64,000 nt of DNA from assembly GCA_958510875.1 (NCBI GenBank), contig OY294068.1:192844315-192908314 (forward strand), in the 5' to 3' direction. A program made the translations under genes and the position numbers. The notes beneath the pieces were generated by a model, which was not told the origin of the DNA, did not search any database, and saw only the letters and a list, made by a program, of their open reading frames with translations. The stretch comes from Endomychus coccineus (lineage: Eukaryota; Arthropoda; Insecta; Coleoptera; Endomychidae). This document shows, one piece after another, positions 1 to 12,043 of the stretch; position 1 is the first letter of the stretch; each line of letters begins with the position of its first letter.

Positions 1-397
1 ATCATTCTCCATTTTATTTCCTGTTTCTCTGATAATTCTTTAAATTTTACAATTAATTCCCCGTTCTCAGTAGTTATTTTTAATCTGGCAACAGTGGCCA
101 GAGACTAGATTCTCTATATATCTCAAACGCTAAATACGTGTGGTCAACACAGTTGCCGTTTTCCAAGCAGTTCAATTGCTAGATAGGGTAAAAGAGCGAA
201 TATGGCAACATCCTATGGAAGCTAGCCTCTCGTATGGAATAGTCGGTCGAATGAAATACGATTACTTGCTACCGCCCTTCCGCTAGAAGAATGCCACACG
301 TGTCGTGTTCCGTTAGTTCTTGGTTTTGTAATTTGTACCGCGAGGCGAAGTAAGGTTAAGTAGTTAAGTTATAATTTATCTAATCGGTGAACGTTAA

Positions 398-1604
398 AAT
401 GATGAGTGACTTAGTTGCTGGGTTGTTAGAAAATCCATTTAGTGGATTAACATATGATAGAAAAGTGTTTTGTTAAAAATAAACGGCCTTTACCGGATTT
501 GAAAGGATTAGTGGTGACGATGACAGGTATGTTTCAAAATCGAAATACACAATAAATTATATTGCTTCCTATTTACATCTGATACAACTTCATGTTGGGG
601 ACACTCGGGTTAAGATGATTTGAAAAATTTAGCTCGTGGTATAGATAGACATGAAAAATCCCAGGAACATATTACATCGAGTATTAAGTTTAAATTAACC
701 GGTAAACAGAATATTGTTAAAGGAGGAAAACATATAATTTGGTAGACAAGAAACTACAGTATAAACAACTTTTTTATGAAATTTTAGATACTATTAAAGG
801 TCAAATTGAGATTCGATTTTCCGATTTACATGAATTGAAATTTTTCGACTTGACGAATAGAAGATTTTTCGAATCTTTTTCAAAAGAGTTTCGCAATACA
901 CTTTTAGATAACTTAGTTCTAAAATATAAATTTTTTGATAAAATAGCACTGCACAATGAATTATGGGTTATATACCTACTCGGATAAAGATATTTTAGGC
1001 CAGTACGACATTCACGCCGATATGATAAAATATATGATAGACAATGATTTGCAACAAGTTTTACCTCAGTTTTACAAACTACTTTGTTTGACAGTCACCA
1101 TTCCTGTCACGTCGGCATCGGTGGAGAGATCATTTTCTACTCTCAAACGAATTAAAACTTACATGCGAAATACAATGAGCCAAAATCGTTTATACAGTGT
1201 TAGTTTGATATCTATTGAAAAAGATTCAGTAAAACACTTAAAACAAAATGATACATTTTATGATAATATTATTGATCATTTTTCGCAAACTAAAGACCGT
1301 AGAATTCCGTTAATATATAAAAAAAGTTTATAAAAATAATTAAAAAAACAAAATATGAAAAATTTCAAAAAAAAAATATAAAAAATATCAAAAATCCAAA
1401 GAAAAAAAAACGAACAAAAAATTTTTTTGCCAAGAGAAAATACACCTCCACGTTGGTTCTTGCTTGGCAACAATTAATTTTGGTACTGAAGTAGCTGCTA
1501 CGGTCGCTGTGCAAAGGTTAAATTTATTGGCTGAATAGAGTATATTTTTACAAGAACGTTTTATGTCCAGCCTCCTCTCTTAAAAAGTTCACGAGCCGCC
1601 ACTG
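398..1604 (+). mobile_element. Decayed hAT transposon (ZMYM1-like, TTF zinc finger plus dimerisation domain)
   Basis: Translation around 600-720 gives a TTF-type zinc-finger pattern (LARGIDRHEKSQEH, after stops). An open stretch at 739-984 follows, then 956-1333 encodes the C-terminal hAT dimerisation region, with VTSASVERSFSTLKRIK and MRNTMSQNRL. The N-terminal and C-terminal parts are close together and most of the catalytic core is absent, so this is an internally deleted copy with several stops and frame changes. The right end at about 1588-1604 (ACGAGCCGCCACTG) is the same terminal sequence as the hAT copy ending at 36563. I found no matching left end or target duplication. It lies in what is probably an upstream intron of the guanylate cyclase gene. 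Not expected to make a working transposase. Confidence 0.8.
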
Positions 1605-2258
1605 CTCACAGTGATAACTCTTTTATAGTTCATTATATAACTGAAAATTAGTTGGAATTGAAACCAAGTACAGTCTAATAGACTCAGAGAATCGACATTG
1701 ATAGATTCAAATCTGTGTGGACAGTCACATCATGTACCTTTTATTCAATTTCCCGTACATGGTTCATATATTCTGCAAAAATGTGCATGCCGTTTTCATG
1801 TTGATCAAAGATTAGACTCGAAACGTATTTTTATTACATTATACATTGGTAGAATCTCTTTGTTTCACTAATGAATGAATATTGGAACAGAATGCATACC
1901 ATTACTGAAATCATTGGAAATTTTACGTGCTTTTATCTGCGAACACATTCTAATTAATGCTTTTCCACCATGTCGAGTCGAGCATTTGTTCCTTCCGTTA
2001 GCCATTCGCGGCAGAATTCAATTCAGCTCTCGAAGTCACCGACATACAAAGGAACTTCATAACTTGTAATGAGTTCACATTATGAAAGAAATATTCCCCT
2101 TCAGTCCTATTATAGACATAAATACGAGAACATTTTTCATCTAGTTACTTACTTGAAGATGTTACGTGAAAGCAGCAATTTTTCATTCCCCAGTCAGGAA
2201 TGGGCGTAAAAATAAACATTCGATGCTACATCCTGAAGTATATCTTGTTTTATTGCAG
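1605..2258. other. Intronic sequence upstream of a cyclase exon
   Basis: No coding exon, RNA gene or clear repeat seen. It ends with a pyrimidine-rich tract and acceptor AG at 2257-2258. A short open frame at 1875-2069 has no recognisable motif. Confidence 0.4.
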
Positions 2259-5200
2259 ATGAGAATTGGCATTCATACGGGATCCGTGTTGGCAGGTGTT
2301 GTAGGAGTAAAAATGCCACGTTACTGTATGTTTGGACATAATGTGACCGTGGCGAATAAATTTGAATCTGGTAGCGAACCTCTTAGGATAAATATCAGCC
2401 CTACTACATACGAGTAAGTATCGATTTCTGCTCTGGAATATTTTATCACACAAAAAACTACATACTTACGACATTCGAGTCTGAACTTGGATGTTCACGT
2501 CGAATTGCACGAACAACATGCATCGTTTCACGTAAACACGAACAATTTCGAAAGGAGAAAAGTCATTAAGAATGATCGAAACTTTCTTCTTCTTATAATT
2601 CACGATATTTTCTAGATGCTGCTTGCCCAGAGAAACTTTCTCTTGCATAAACTCAAATCATATCTCTAATTTCTTCATTTGAAAAGAGATTGTGTCTAGG
2701 CATTTTTACAAATAATTAAAAGAATCAGTATAATCAATAGAAGTAAAAATTTACAAATTGATCTGCATACGTCGTCAAATTTCCACTAAATACTTGTCAA
2801 TTACTGAAATAGAAGAGGGTCCTTCCCTTGTGGATCCAAAGTGGTATTTTCTGCAAACATTCCTACAATCACAATTTGCTCTATCACTTATAAATCATCA
2901 CGTATATATTGTTTACAAACCAAGGATACAAATAAGTGGTTACTTTATATAATTAAAAAATTGAGGGTAAAAGGCGTTACTCTATGGTAATTTATCATTA
3001 TGATTAAATGAAAGAACAATTACTTTGTTTTTATATCATCAACATGGGTGTGCCATTATTAAACAGATACAAAATTACGAAGTAAGCAACAGTTCAAGTA
3101 TAAATATGGACTAACGTACAATAAAATTGATGAAATGTCAATTAAGAGTAAGTAGTCGAGTCAAATAGGTATTAAAACAGGCCGACTTACGAAAATCGAA
3201 CGATATGGACCGATTTTGATGAAACAAAGTGCATTCGATTCGGGATGACGTGTAGAAAAAAGCTTACCGGTTAGTTTTTTGTGCAAATTTGTAATTATGT
3301 TTTTACCCGAAAAATACTTTCATTAATTTGCAACGTGAATGCTTTATTAAATCAATGTTTTATTTATTGAACAATATGTATTTGAATTATTAAAAAATGT
3401 TTCTGATAATATTCACTGAACCACAGAACAAAATAATTTTCACATAAAACGAATGAGAAATTTTACTAATCTGAACAACAGCAGCATCCAACAGTAAGTG
3501 ACACGTGGTGATCATTTATTATGTACATTACAATAGCAGCGTGGTCCACGTATACGTTGCCGCGTCTTTATTTTGGGGGGATGGGAGGGAGGACCGGTTT
3601 AGATAAACAGCTGCTCTATGAAGCGGTGGATGCCATAGAGATCTTATTATATGATAGATGCTGTGTTATAGTATAGTGTAGACTCCATAGTTTAAGAAAA
3701 ATACCTCCCTGCTACTCCCGCCCGGTTTTTATTACGTATATGTCCATAGTATATGTAAAAGATGCTGTGATAAAAAGACTGAGTAGAGAAGATAGAAAAA
3801 AATTTTAGATGAGCGGGAATTTATTTCAAATTAAAAAGTTAAAGAATTAGAATTCGATTTTGTTTTTGATTTAAATTAGTAACGACCCCCTTTAAACAAA
3901 TTTTTAAACATTCAACATAAAAAAAAACCTCCACAACCCCTTTAGAGGTTAGTTTTGATGAAATTTTGGAAAGTGGTCAATTTTTCGGTTAAAAAAATAA
4001 TAACAAATTTGCACAAAAAACTAACTGGTAAGGTTTTTTTTAGACGTCATCCCGAATCGAATGCACTTTGTTTCATCAAAATCGGTCCATATCGTTCGAT
4101 TTTCGTAATGAAATACCTATTTGACTCGACTAAAGGGATCATCGGAAATTTCGGAACAGATAACTCTCGGGAAAGTACAATGTGAATTCACAAAAAAATT
4201 TGTGCATTAGGATAATAGCTATTTAATATTCTAAGAATTATTCGAAGAGTTCTATGAAATACAAAGGAAAAGATCACTTTGATATACGTCTAACTGATCA
4301 TTTAGGATAATGTTATAGGAGTTTTTGGAATATTCATGAGATCTCTATTGATTCTAATATATTCAATTTGAAACTTTTGGTTTTGTAAAATGTCTAGGCT
4401 ATCTTAATTAGGAAAAGTATAAACTGTTTGTAAAAAGAGCAAAGTTTGATTCAATATTTTCTCTTATGGAACCTAAATACGTAAGAGAAATGTATTTTGT
4501 TCATGCATCTATATCAATCAGGAAAATTCACTTCTCTGACGTATTTTGGTTCCATAATAGAAAATATTGCTATTATTTTATCATGCCATAATCTAAATTC
4601 AGTTTTAAACCACAAAATAAACTCTGCCATCTTATATAAATGCTAACGACAAATTCAATGAATATAGTGAACATGAAGCTTATAAGCTAATTGGACCAGA
4701 TTGTGACAACATTTATATAGGTAGAACTTGTCGTAATTTTAAACTTATACACCAAGATCATTGTCGATCTTTCAGACTTAACAGAACAGAATCAAACTTT
4801 GCTGACCACTTTTTTTATCAGTTATACCGATACCAAAATGATCTTTTCCTTTGTCTGTCAAAGCACTCTTAGAATATTGAATGATGATTATCTTAATGCT
4901 CATATTGTTCCTTAATTCACTGTATTTTCCCGAGATCATTGTGTTTCGGAGTTACATTTTTCACAAAAGCTATAATAATAAGTTTACATAGAATCATTTT
5001 GATCAATCTCAATGAATGAACTTGAAACTGGGTCAGATAGTGAAGCTGTTGACATACATAGATTTTCGTGTTACAACACTCGAAATGATGTGAAAACAAA
5101 CGAGAAAAATGCAAGCGAGCGAAATGAGTAATAGGAATTTTGTGGAACATGGCAGGCAACAATTTATAAAAAGAAAACCGATTATTGAGAACGAACAGAT

Positions 5201-7289
5201 TTATGTTCAAAGACAAATAACGCCAATTGTATTGGCATAAATTCATACTACAGACAGACCAATTTGAATGACTTTACTCGAACACTGTTGAATAAAAGAA
5301 ACACGAATGCGATAAAACGTAGAGGGCTACTGTGAAATTTATTATAGAAGCGATTTATTCTAGACGTTGCTGTATTATAGGTGGTTGCTGATGCTTTTGG
5401 TGTTCTACTTTCGTCAAATCGAGAGTAATGAAACAAGGACTCGTCGGAAAATTGATAGTTCTGTTTTTTAGTTTTTGAATTTACGAACCTGCCGGATAAC
5501 TATAATAGTTTGCTTCTAGTTGCACATAAACTGAACTATCAATTTATGAACCGCGACTTATATACCATTTTAACGATAACTATACAGGGCGGTGTTACTT
5601 TGTCATCATCATTTGAGGGGAGGAGGTTTAGCCTACAAATGCAAAAGATAGATGATCAGAAGCCTATTATATTCTAGCAGGTTTGTGGCTCGCCAGAACC
5701 TCAGAATATTTCCAACGCTGACTTCCATAAATTATTGTGGGAGCAGTTTTGATTCTTCGAAGCTACGGTACCTGAGGAATGTCAATGCTGAGCATCCCAA
5801 CAGGATGTGAGAGGAAGTTTCTTCCGCCTCTCCGTATGCGAAATATTTGGCATTGCATCAAATATCAGTACAAAATAGTATTGGAAATTTCAAATGGATA
5901 ATTTGTTGTATCTTTGCCACCTACAATGAGCTTCTTCCACGAGATTTGGTGTTGCGCATGGAATTTTCTCACTGGTGTCTCTAACATTTTTCAGAAAATC
6001 ATCAATTCGAATTACAAATTCTCTTTACAGATGGAGCGAATTTTTTCAGAAGTGCAATAACAAATTTTCATGATAATCATATTTGGACCGGGGAGTAAAC
6101 CCTCATGCTATCACAGAATCGCATTCTCAGGAGAAATGTTGACTCAACTTATGGGTCACTTATATTAACGATGGTTCTTTCAGATGATTCCTATTCTACG
6201 TCAGCAAATGTGGTTCATGCAGCATTTTGTCTCATCATTTCTGGCCACATAGATCATCTGGTCTTAAGCGCATAGACTTTTATCCATGAGGATATCTCAT
6301 ACTTTAGTTTACACTAAACCAGTTCCGACACTAGAAAAACTAATAAATAGAATGACTGGGGCTGTTTTGAAAGAGTTAGATCGATGAAAAGAAAAACAGA
6401 AGGTTGCAAAGAAGCGAGAGGTGGACATTTTGAACATTTTCTGTAAATGCATTCATATGTACATGATATGTAGCCTCGTTACAGTTTACGCCTAGGATTA
6501 AGTTGCTGATATCCATTTAACAACTACAATTTTTAATTATAAGTTGTACAATAAAAATGCCAGAAACCTTTCTCATTTAGAATTAAACGGTTATTAGTAC
6601 TATACCAACGCTGAATTATAAAATCCTACGATACAGTGACTATCAACGCTGGTGTTCCACAGGGACCTGGCTTAGCGCCAACTCTGTTTCTGTTCCATAT
6701 CAACGATTTGCTGGAAGTTATATGTTTCCCTCTCGTGTTGACAAAGTATAAAAAGACAGTTAATAAGAAAAACACGAGCTTAACAATTGTTTCGTTAAAA
6801 TTGTAACATGACGTAGCCATAGCCTATCCTTAATGTAATTTTTGTCAGAAATCGAAAAATAATAATACCTTCAGCGAATATCGAAAACTAAGCAGTATGT
6901 GCCATTAATTTATAGGAACTGTTTGACTTAAAATTAGCCCAAGAATTACCCTTCGAAATAAGTACATAACATTGAGTGAAACACCATGTATTGAATGCGG
7001 ATTTTGTGTTTGCGCCGGCTGTGCCCCAGTCATAAATAATAAAGTTACAATCGGTATTGTAGAATCTAATTTACATTATTAAATTTCCAGCCGGTTAGCA
7101 GACACATCTGGATTCACCTTCGAAGCCCGTGACAGAAGCTGCCTCCCGAGTGATTTTCCCGTGCACATCGCGGGAACGTGTCACTTCCTTACTGGTTACA
7201 GCCATCAGGACGTCCCTGCAAATGCCTCTCTCAGTCAGCATATTGACGCCGCTCTACAAGACATCGGTCTCAGTTCCGAGCTTTCTTAA
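2259..7289 (+). CDS. Soluble guanylate cyclase alpha subunit, last two coding exons
   Basis: Exons 2259-2413 and 7091-7289 (stop TAA 7287-7289). Exon one encodes [20 protein letters not shown] and then [20 protein letters not shown], ending NISPTTY. This is the end of a class III nucleotide cyclase domain. The phase-2 donor joins a phase-matching acceptor after TTTCCAG, giving a tail with [17 protein letters not shown] and IAGTCHFL. That tail matches the alpha-subunit C terminus (human GUCY1A: PGFVFTPRS, PPNFP, IPGICHFL). The enzyme is the alpha half of the NO-sensing, haem-containing heterodimer that makes cGMP in the cytosol. The conserved G-x-V-x-A-G-V-V-G and N-x-x-x-A-N-K-F-E-S motifs are present. 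Upstream exons, including the H-NOX-like and PAS parts, lie before the window. The 4.7 kb intron holds a foldback element and non-LTR pieces. Confidence 0.9.
3155..4130. mobile_element. Foldback (long-TIR) non-autonomous DNA element, TA target site
   Basis: Inverted arms of about 140 bp, at 3155-3300 and 3990-4130. The outer ends read GTCGAGTCAAATAGGTATTA and the complement of TACCTATTTGACTCGAC. Each end is flanked by TA (3153-3154 and 4131-4132), as expected for Tc1/mariner-type insertion. The arms share GAATCGAATGCACTTTG. The centre is AT-rich with no transposase. It sits in the last intron of the guanylate cyclase gene. Confidence 0.85.
5640..5850 (-). pseudogene. Non-LTR retrotransposon 3' coding fragment (downstream of RNase H)
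   Basis: The minus strand reads [18 protein letters not shown] followed after one stop by [16 protein letters not shown]. This matches the extreme C-terminal region of I/R1-type non-LTR polyproteins, where a Cys-rich E-E-T-x-x-H-I-L segment is followed by I-L-x-F. A related fragment occurs at 58840-59030. Only a short broken piece survives. Confidence 0.6.
6633..6740 (+). pseudogene. Non-LTR reverse transcriptase fragment
   Basis: Reads [19 protein letters not shown] then HINDLLEV. This is the G-V-P-Q-G-S-x-L-x-P-x-L-F-x-x-Y-I-N-D reverse transcriptase block, with S-to-P and Y-to-H changes. The A/YxDD box is missing. A sister copy lies at 57960-58160. Confidence 0.7.
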
Positions 7290-7310
7290 TGAAGACTGCA
7301 CGTATCTAGC

Positions 7311-7316
7311 AATAAA
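7311..7316 (+). terminator. Polyadenylation signal of the guanylate cyclase gene
   Basis: AATAAA 22 nt after the stop codon, followed by a T-rich stretch. This gives a very short 3' UTR. Confidence 0.6.
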
Positions 7317-7789
7317 ATCTTTATTATTTGTACTTCAAACGCCTTTTATCTGTACATTCATTACGTAATTGATTTTAAAGTTGAGTGCTGACTGTTTGAA
7401 GTATTATTTCAACGAGGAATTCGCACAAAATCAATATAATATCTCTATGTGCTAATAAGTAAACGTTTGAGTCGTAATTATTCGTTCCTTATATAATTGA
7501 TTTGAATGTAAATGTAATATAATTGAAATATCTGCCCAATTTACTAGAGAAATAACAGTTTGATCGTTGATACAGTCAGAGACTTTCATCACAAACCGTT
7601 TCAACAATTGCTGATGAGTTAAAACGAGCATCCACGGCTCTTTATATAATCCCAAGAATGGAAACTCAATGAGGTAAAGTCTGTAGAGAGCGAGGGCCAT
7701 ATTTTCCGCTCATGACTGTTAACTTCCACTTTGCTCCTTGCCAATACAATATACAATATATTTACCGCATAATCAATGTGGATATTATT
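7317..7789. other. Intergenic spacer
   Basis: No supported gene. The short open frames on both strands show no family motifs. Confidence 0.4.
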
Positions 7790-8105
7790 GAATATAGGGA
7801 TCTCTTAAGTGCAGCAAAATTATTTGATTCTCAAAATTTTAAAACTTATAGACATGCATTTCTACAAAAACATTTTGATGAAACTGTGAAATCTTATCCT
7901 ATGTTGAACAGCGTAAAATTAAAAAGTGAACTTTCAGCAATTTATGTGTGAAGTAGTGGTATTTTGCCACTTTTAGTGTTCATAACAGACAACAATCCAA
8001 AAAAGGTTTTGACGGGAACAAAAGCTGTTGGATATTATTTGTACAACGCCCATGTCGACAGCAGAATGCGAACGATATTTTCCACACTCAAACGCATTGA
8101 GACCA
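7790..8105 (+). pseudogene. hAT transposase fragment
   Basis: Encodes KLFDSQNFKTYRHAF and a following acidic stretch, then a dimerisation-domain remnant near 8070-8100 (ERYF-STLKRI-like, shifted in frame). About 300 bp match the hAT copy at 36060-36330 closely. The Tc1/mariner element at 8108-9932 begins immediately after it, so the hAT copy was either truncated or interrupted here. No hAT homology is obvious beyond 9934. Confidence 0.7.
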
Positions 8106-8107
8106 TA

Positions 8108-8464
8108 GAAATGGCTCAAACTTGAGGATGTAACGGGAAAAGTGTCCAGAACTTTTTTGTGGTCGATGAAATTCACTCTATATTTTTTATGTAGATAGCT
8201 TATCTACTTTGAAAACTTTTCTTACTCTAAGAAAATTTTGATAAAATCAACGGATTAGCTTGAAAAAAATAATTTTCGAGTCTCTGCAATTTTGGCTTAC
8301 TAATTTTACTTGATTAAAATACCTTAGTTGCCTTTGCTTTTCTAATGTCATTTTGGCATTTGGAGAATTTATTCTCAAAACTGTCAAGTTTTTACTTTGC
8401 TTTCCGTAAAAATTTTATAAAATTATGGCTCAAAATTTCACTAACACTGAAATGGTTAATATCT
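8108..8464. repeat. Left terminal inverted repeat of the Tc1/mariner element
   Basis: About 357 bp, matching the right arm. It includes a duplicate of the transposase start (ATG at 8425 plus about 12 codons), after which this copy runs into a stop within a few codons. Confidence 0.85.
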
Positions 8465-8570
8465 CGGTAAAACACGAATAATAAAAACAATAGAAACGGG
8501 GAAACGATGTGATTATTTAGGAAAAACAAATGCTAAATTAAAAGAAACAACAAAACTTTTTGGGAAATCG

Positions 8571-9620
8571 CTAAGGCATCAATTGTTCGAAATGTTGCCC
8601 ATTTTCCTGAATACACAAATTAATTCGTTTCAAGAAATTGGATTGAACTCTGGCTAGTACTTCAGGATCATTCTTCAATAAATCGGCTTCATGATTAATT
8701 CGTTGCAACAATTCCTCTCGTGTGTTTACTGGAGCTGCATAAACTTTCGACTTCAAAGCGACCCATAGAAAGAAGTCGCAGGGCGTCAAATCAGGGGAGC
8801 GGGCCGGCCAGTTCACTGGTGCATCGTGTCCTCTACCTATCCAGCGATCTGGATATTCCGCATTCAAATGTCGCCTCACAGCTAATGTGAAATGAGGAGG
8901 TGCACCATCATGGATAAACCAGGCTACGACGAATGTGTAAGGGCAAGTCTTCCAACAGTTCAAGTAGCCTTTGTTCCAAAAAGTTCAAGTAGTTCTCCCC
9001 GTTCAATCGATCGGGTATAACGGTAGGGCCAATAATAAAGTTATCCACAATTCCAACCCAAACATTGATTTTAGTTTGATTCTGAAAATATGTAACTTCC
9101 GTTTCATGAGGATTTTCATCAGCATAGAAATGTTCATTATGGAGGTTAAAAATACCACATCTCGTGAAAGTAGCTTCGTCCGTGAACAGAATTCTTCTAC
9201 AAAAATTGGGGTTTGCGTTTTGTCTTTGGACAATAAGCCGACAGAAATCTAGCCGATGACCTGGATCCATGGGCAATAAGTCTTGAACTGTTTTAATATG
9301 ATAGGGATACAACAGTTCTTCTTTCAGTACATTATGAACTAATGATTTTGAGGCTCCAATACGAAGTCCCCAACGTAGTGTGCTTATCCCAGGTTCAGTT
9401 TCAACCGCTTCCAGTATCGCTTCTTCAAGCTCTAACGTCCTTCTTGTCCGTCTGCGTCCAGTTTCTCTGCGATTTGCTTCAAATTTGCCAGTTTCGCGAA
9501 GGTTTGCCGATTTGGAATTCTGCGATGCGGATATCTTTCCCTTCTCCGGCCATTGCAACGACAAAGTCCGTAAATCAATAACATATCAACCATTTCAGTG
9601 TTAGTGAAATTTTGAGCCAT
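8571..9620 (-). pseudogene. Tc1/mariner transposase with N-terminal DUF4817-like region, frameshifted
   Basis: Start ATG at 9620 (MAQNFTNTEMVDML), followed by IYGLCRCNGRR and ERYPHRRIPNRQTF, the DUF4817-type N terminus. The frame shifts near 9485 into LRETGKFEANRRETGRRR and a helix-turn-helix region (GISTLRWGLRIGASKSLVHN). First catalytic Asp in ILFTDEATF. A second shift near 8930 leads to the second Asp in WFIHDGAPPHF and the third in ARSPDLTPCDFFLW. By my count 43 residues separate the second and third catalytic Asp, a longer gap than the 34 of classical mariners. The stop is at 8571-8573. The N-terminal block looks about ten residues shorter than relatives. It would normally cut and paste the element at TA sites, but this copy cannot be translated in one frame. 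Confidence 0.85.
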
Positions 9621-9932
9621 GATTTTATAAAATTTTTACGGAAAGCAAAGTAAAAACTGACAGTGTTGAGAATAAATTCTTCAAATGCCAAAATGACATT
9701 AGAAAAGCAAAGGCAACTAAGGTATTTTAATCAAGTAAAATTAGTAAGCCAAAATTGCGGAGACTCCAAAATTAATTTTTTCAAGCTAATCCGTTGATTT
9801 TATCAAAATTTTCTAAGAGTAAGAAAAGTTTTCAAATTAGATAAGCTATCTACATAAAATCGAGTGAATTACATTGACCACAAAAAAGTTCTGGACACTT
9901 TTCCGGTTACATCCTCAAGTTTGAGCCATTTC
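9581..9932. repeat. Right terminal inverted repeat of the Tc1/mariner element
   Basis: About 352 bp. Its inner edge extends across the transposase start codon (complement of CAT at 9618-9620) and the first dozen codons. Confidence 0.85.
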
Positions 9933-9934
9933 TA

Positions 9935-10779
9935 TGATCTCTAAGGCTCTGTGCTCCACTCTCAAAATGGCCGTTATTGACAGTAACTCACCTGCTAAAT
10001 ATTGTAAAAGTTCTTCATCACGTTCTCAAGTTATACCGAAAAGACAAAATTAGTTTTGCAATTTTGAAGCCCTCTACCGGGTAAACAAGATACTTGAGGA
10101 AAAAGTAAAAAGGCTCATCAACTTTTTTTCGAATCAAAGAATCTTCGGTTTTATTTTTGCGAACCAGTTCGAGGACATCCTGTATATCAAAAATCGGTAG
10201 ATACATCTTGTACAAGTAAATGCACATTAAATTAATGTTCATCCACGACTAAATTTCAAACAATACATTTTGCAAGAATAATACATTCAACGAATAATTG
10301 AATGATTAAACCTGTTTATACGGTTTAGCATCATTTCGTCAAATAAGTAGAAACAATGGAAAACTACCTAATGTTGTAAATTGGTCGTTGGTATGTAGAT
10401 GTACACGTCCACTATACCCAATTGAAAACAGTTCTGTTCGGCTATTTTGACAATGATTCCTATTTGCCGAGCCGTATGCCACTCGTTTTAATTACCTTTA
10501 ATGTACTGAGTGGAACGCTGTTATGTGATCGGATTATATTAACGGGATTTTCACAAAATCGATACGTAAACACTCGGTCTTGGTAATTTGAAGGGGCTAT
10601 TACACATGTTCGCGAATCATCATGCCATCGATGCTTCATGTTTCGAATATAGGTAGAAGTATTTCAGTATGCACTACAATCGATGTAATCTCTACTTAGT
10701 AAGCTTCCACTCAAACTAACTAGTGCAAGATGAGATTATACTAAAATAGAGTTATACGATGATAATACCTACCTGCAGA
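9935..10779. other. Intergenic spacer
   Basis: No gene or named repeat recognised. The short minus-strand open frame at 10018-10242 has no motif I know. Confidence 0.35.
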
Positions 10780-11335
10780 TCGTTCACCTCGCACGTCATT
10801 CTGGAAAAATTTTCTTGCAGATTTCAACAATCGCTAAGTTTCATTATGCGATAAAATATTTTTAGATCATCTGCATACTTTAAACTAACATTCAACATCA
10901 ATCACATCGACATATCATTCAAATAAAGATTAAAAAATAAAAGACCTAATGTTGATCCTTGAGGGACACCTGAAATAGCAAAATATTCATTAACCTAAAC
11001 CTAAAACCACGAAAAGCAACGTACCGAGGTCTATCAGAAAGATAAGATTTGAAAAAAGAATTGAATCGTTAGCACGAAATTACTAAGTTCATTAAGCAAT
11101 TAAGGCTGTCAAACTCTTTCGAAAAATCAGGTTGCAAATTCAGATCTATTGACTCAGATATGTATTGAGTAATGCGAAACAGGTGTGTAAAGGTTGATAT
11201 ATCTTCAATGAATCCATGTTGACTAATAGAAATGCTGTTTTTGACGTGATTATAAATAATGATACCGTTTATATTGATATCTAAATGAGGTGGTGAAAAT
11301 AGGTACTGCATTAATTCTAAATTAAATGTTTTGTG
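10780..11335 (-). pseudogene. Non-LTR (Jockey/CR1-type) reverse transcriptase relic
   Basis: In order on the minus strand: a degenerate DFSKEFDSLNC segment (11069-11311), SYLSDRPRYVAFRGF, ISGVPQGSTLGLLFFNLYLN (10920-10985), and KYADDLKIF with the A-D-D catalytic pair near 10865-10895. These are successive reverse transcriptase motifs in the correct order, broken by stops and frame changes. Both element ends are missing. Confidence 0.8.
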
Positions 11336-12043
11336 TAAATTTGTGTTTAATTCTCCAACTTTCGAAAGTTAAAATAAGTTGACACTACGTAAACGCCGCA
11401 ACCATAGATATACAATCAAACAATGATGTTTACTCTTTACCGAGTTCATCAACATAATTTTAAAAATCCACAACTATCATAAGAACTGAGGCTATAACAC
11501 TTTTTTATATACTCCAACTGAACAATATATTTTCGCATGTTCCGTGCTGAATGGAAGAAATACCCTATGATTGTAATACATTGAACCATTTTATATCATT
11601 ACATTGAAGTCTCGCTTTCTAAAAAAAATTTATATCTCACATATTTCGTTATTATTATTAGGTAATTAAACCGCATACTCTGTAAATAAATTACTGTATC
11701 AACGGTAAAATGACAGGATGTTATTCACGGCACAGTATACATTGAAAGACGCAAGGGAAGCGATACTAGTTCTGCTAATTTAAAACTAGCGGATAGTGCA
11801 TTATATAAAAATGATTGACCTATCGAATTGAGGTTATGTGATTGTCCGCGCAACTATCCAAGCTGTTGAGATCTCGCCTAGTTATCATATAGCTTCTGAG
11901 AGCTTTGTAGATTCTCGAAACTTTATATTTCAATTTTTTTCATTAGTTTTCTTTCTAGCTTTGATATTATCACCAAGACGTAATTCTAGGTTAGTAAGTT
12001 ACTTGAAAGATTAGTTTTTGATGCAATAACATCAACTGAGCAC
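11336..12043. other. AT-rich spacer
   Basis: No supported feature. Confidence 0.35.

Larger units (their letters stand above)
8108..9932 (-). mobile_element. Tc1/mariner-superfamily transposon with ~355 bp terminal inverted repeats
   Basis: An 1825 bp element bounded by TA dinucleotides (8106-8107 and 9933-9934). The ends read GAAATGGCTCAAACTTGAGG in inverse orientation. The inverted repeats run 8108-8464 and 9581-9932 with only scattered differences. The element carries one transposase reading frame on the minus strand, broken by at least two frameshifts. High arm similarity suggests a fairly recent insertion. It lies at the edge of an older hAT fragment. Confidence 0.9.

Noticed and set aside
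1..397. Left edge of the window searched for another cyclase exon
   Set aside because: No frame matches the cyclase segment preceding MRIGIHTG; the upstream exon must lie outside the window.
8424..8478. Possible small gene starting MAQNFTNTEMV
   Set aside because: It is the transposase start duplicated in the opposite inverted repeat, ending in a stop after a few codons.
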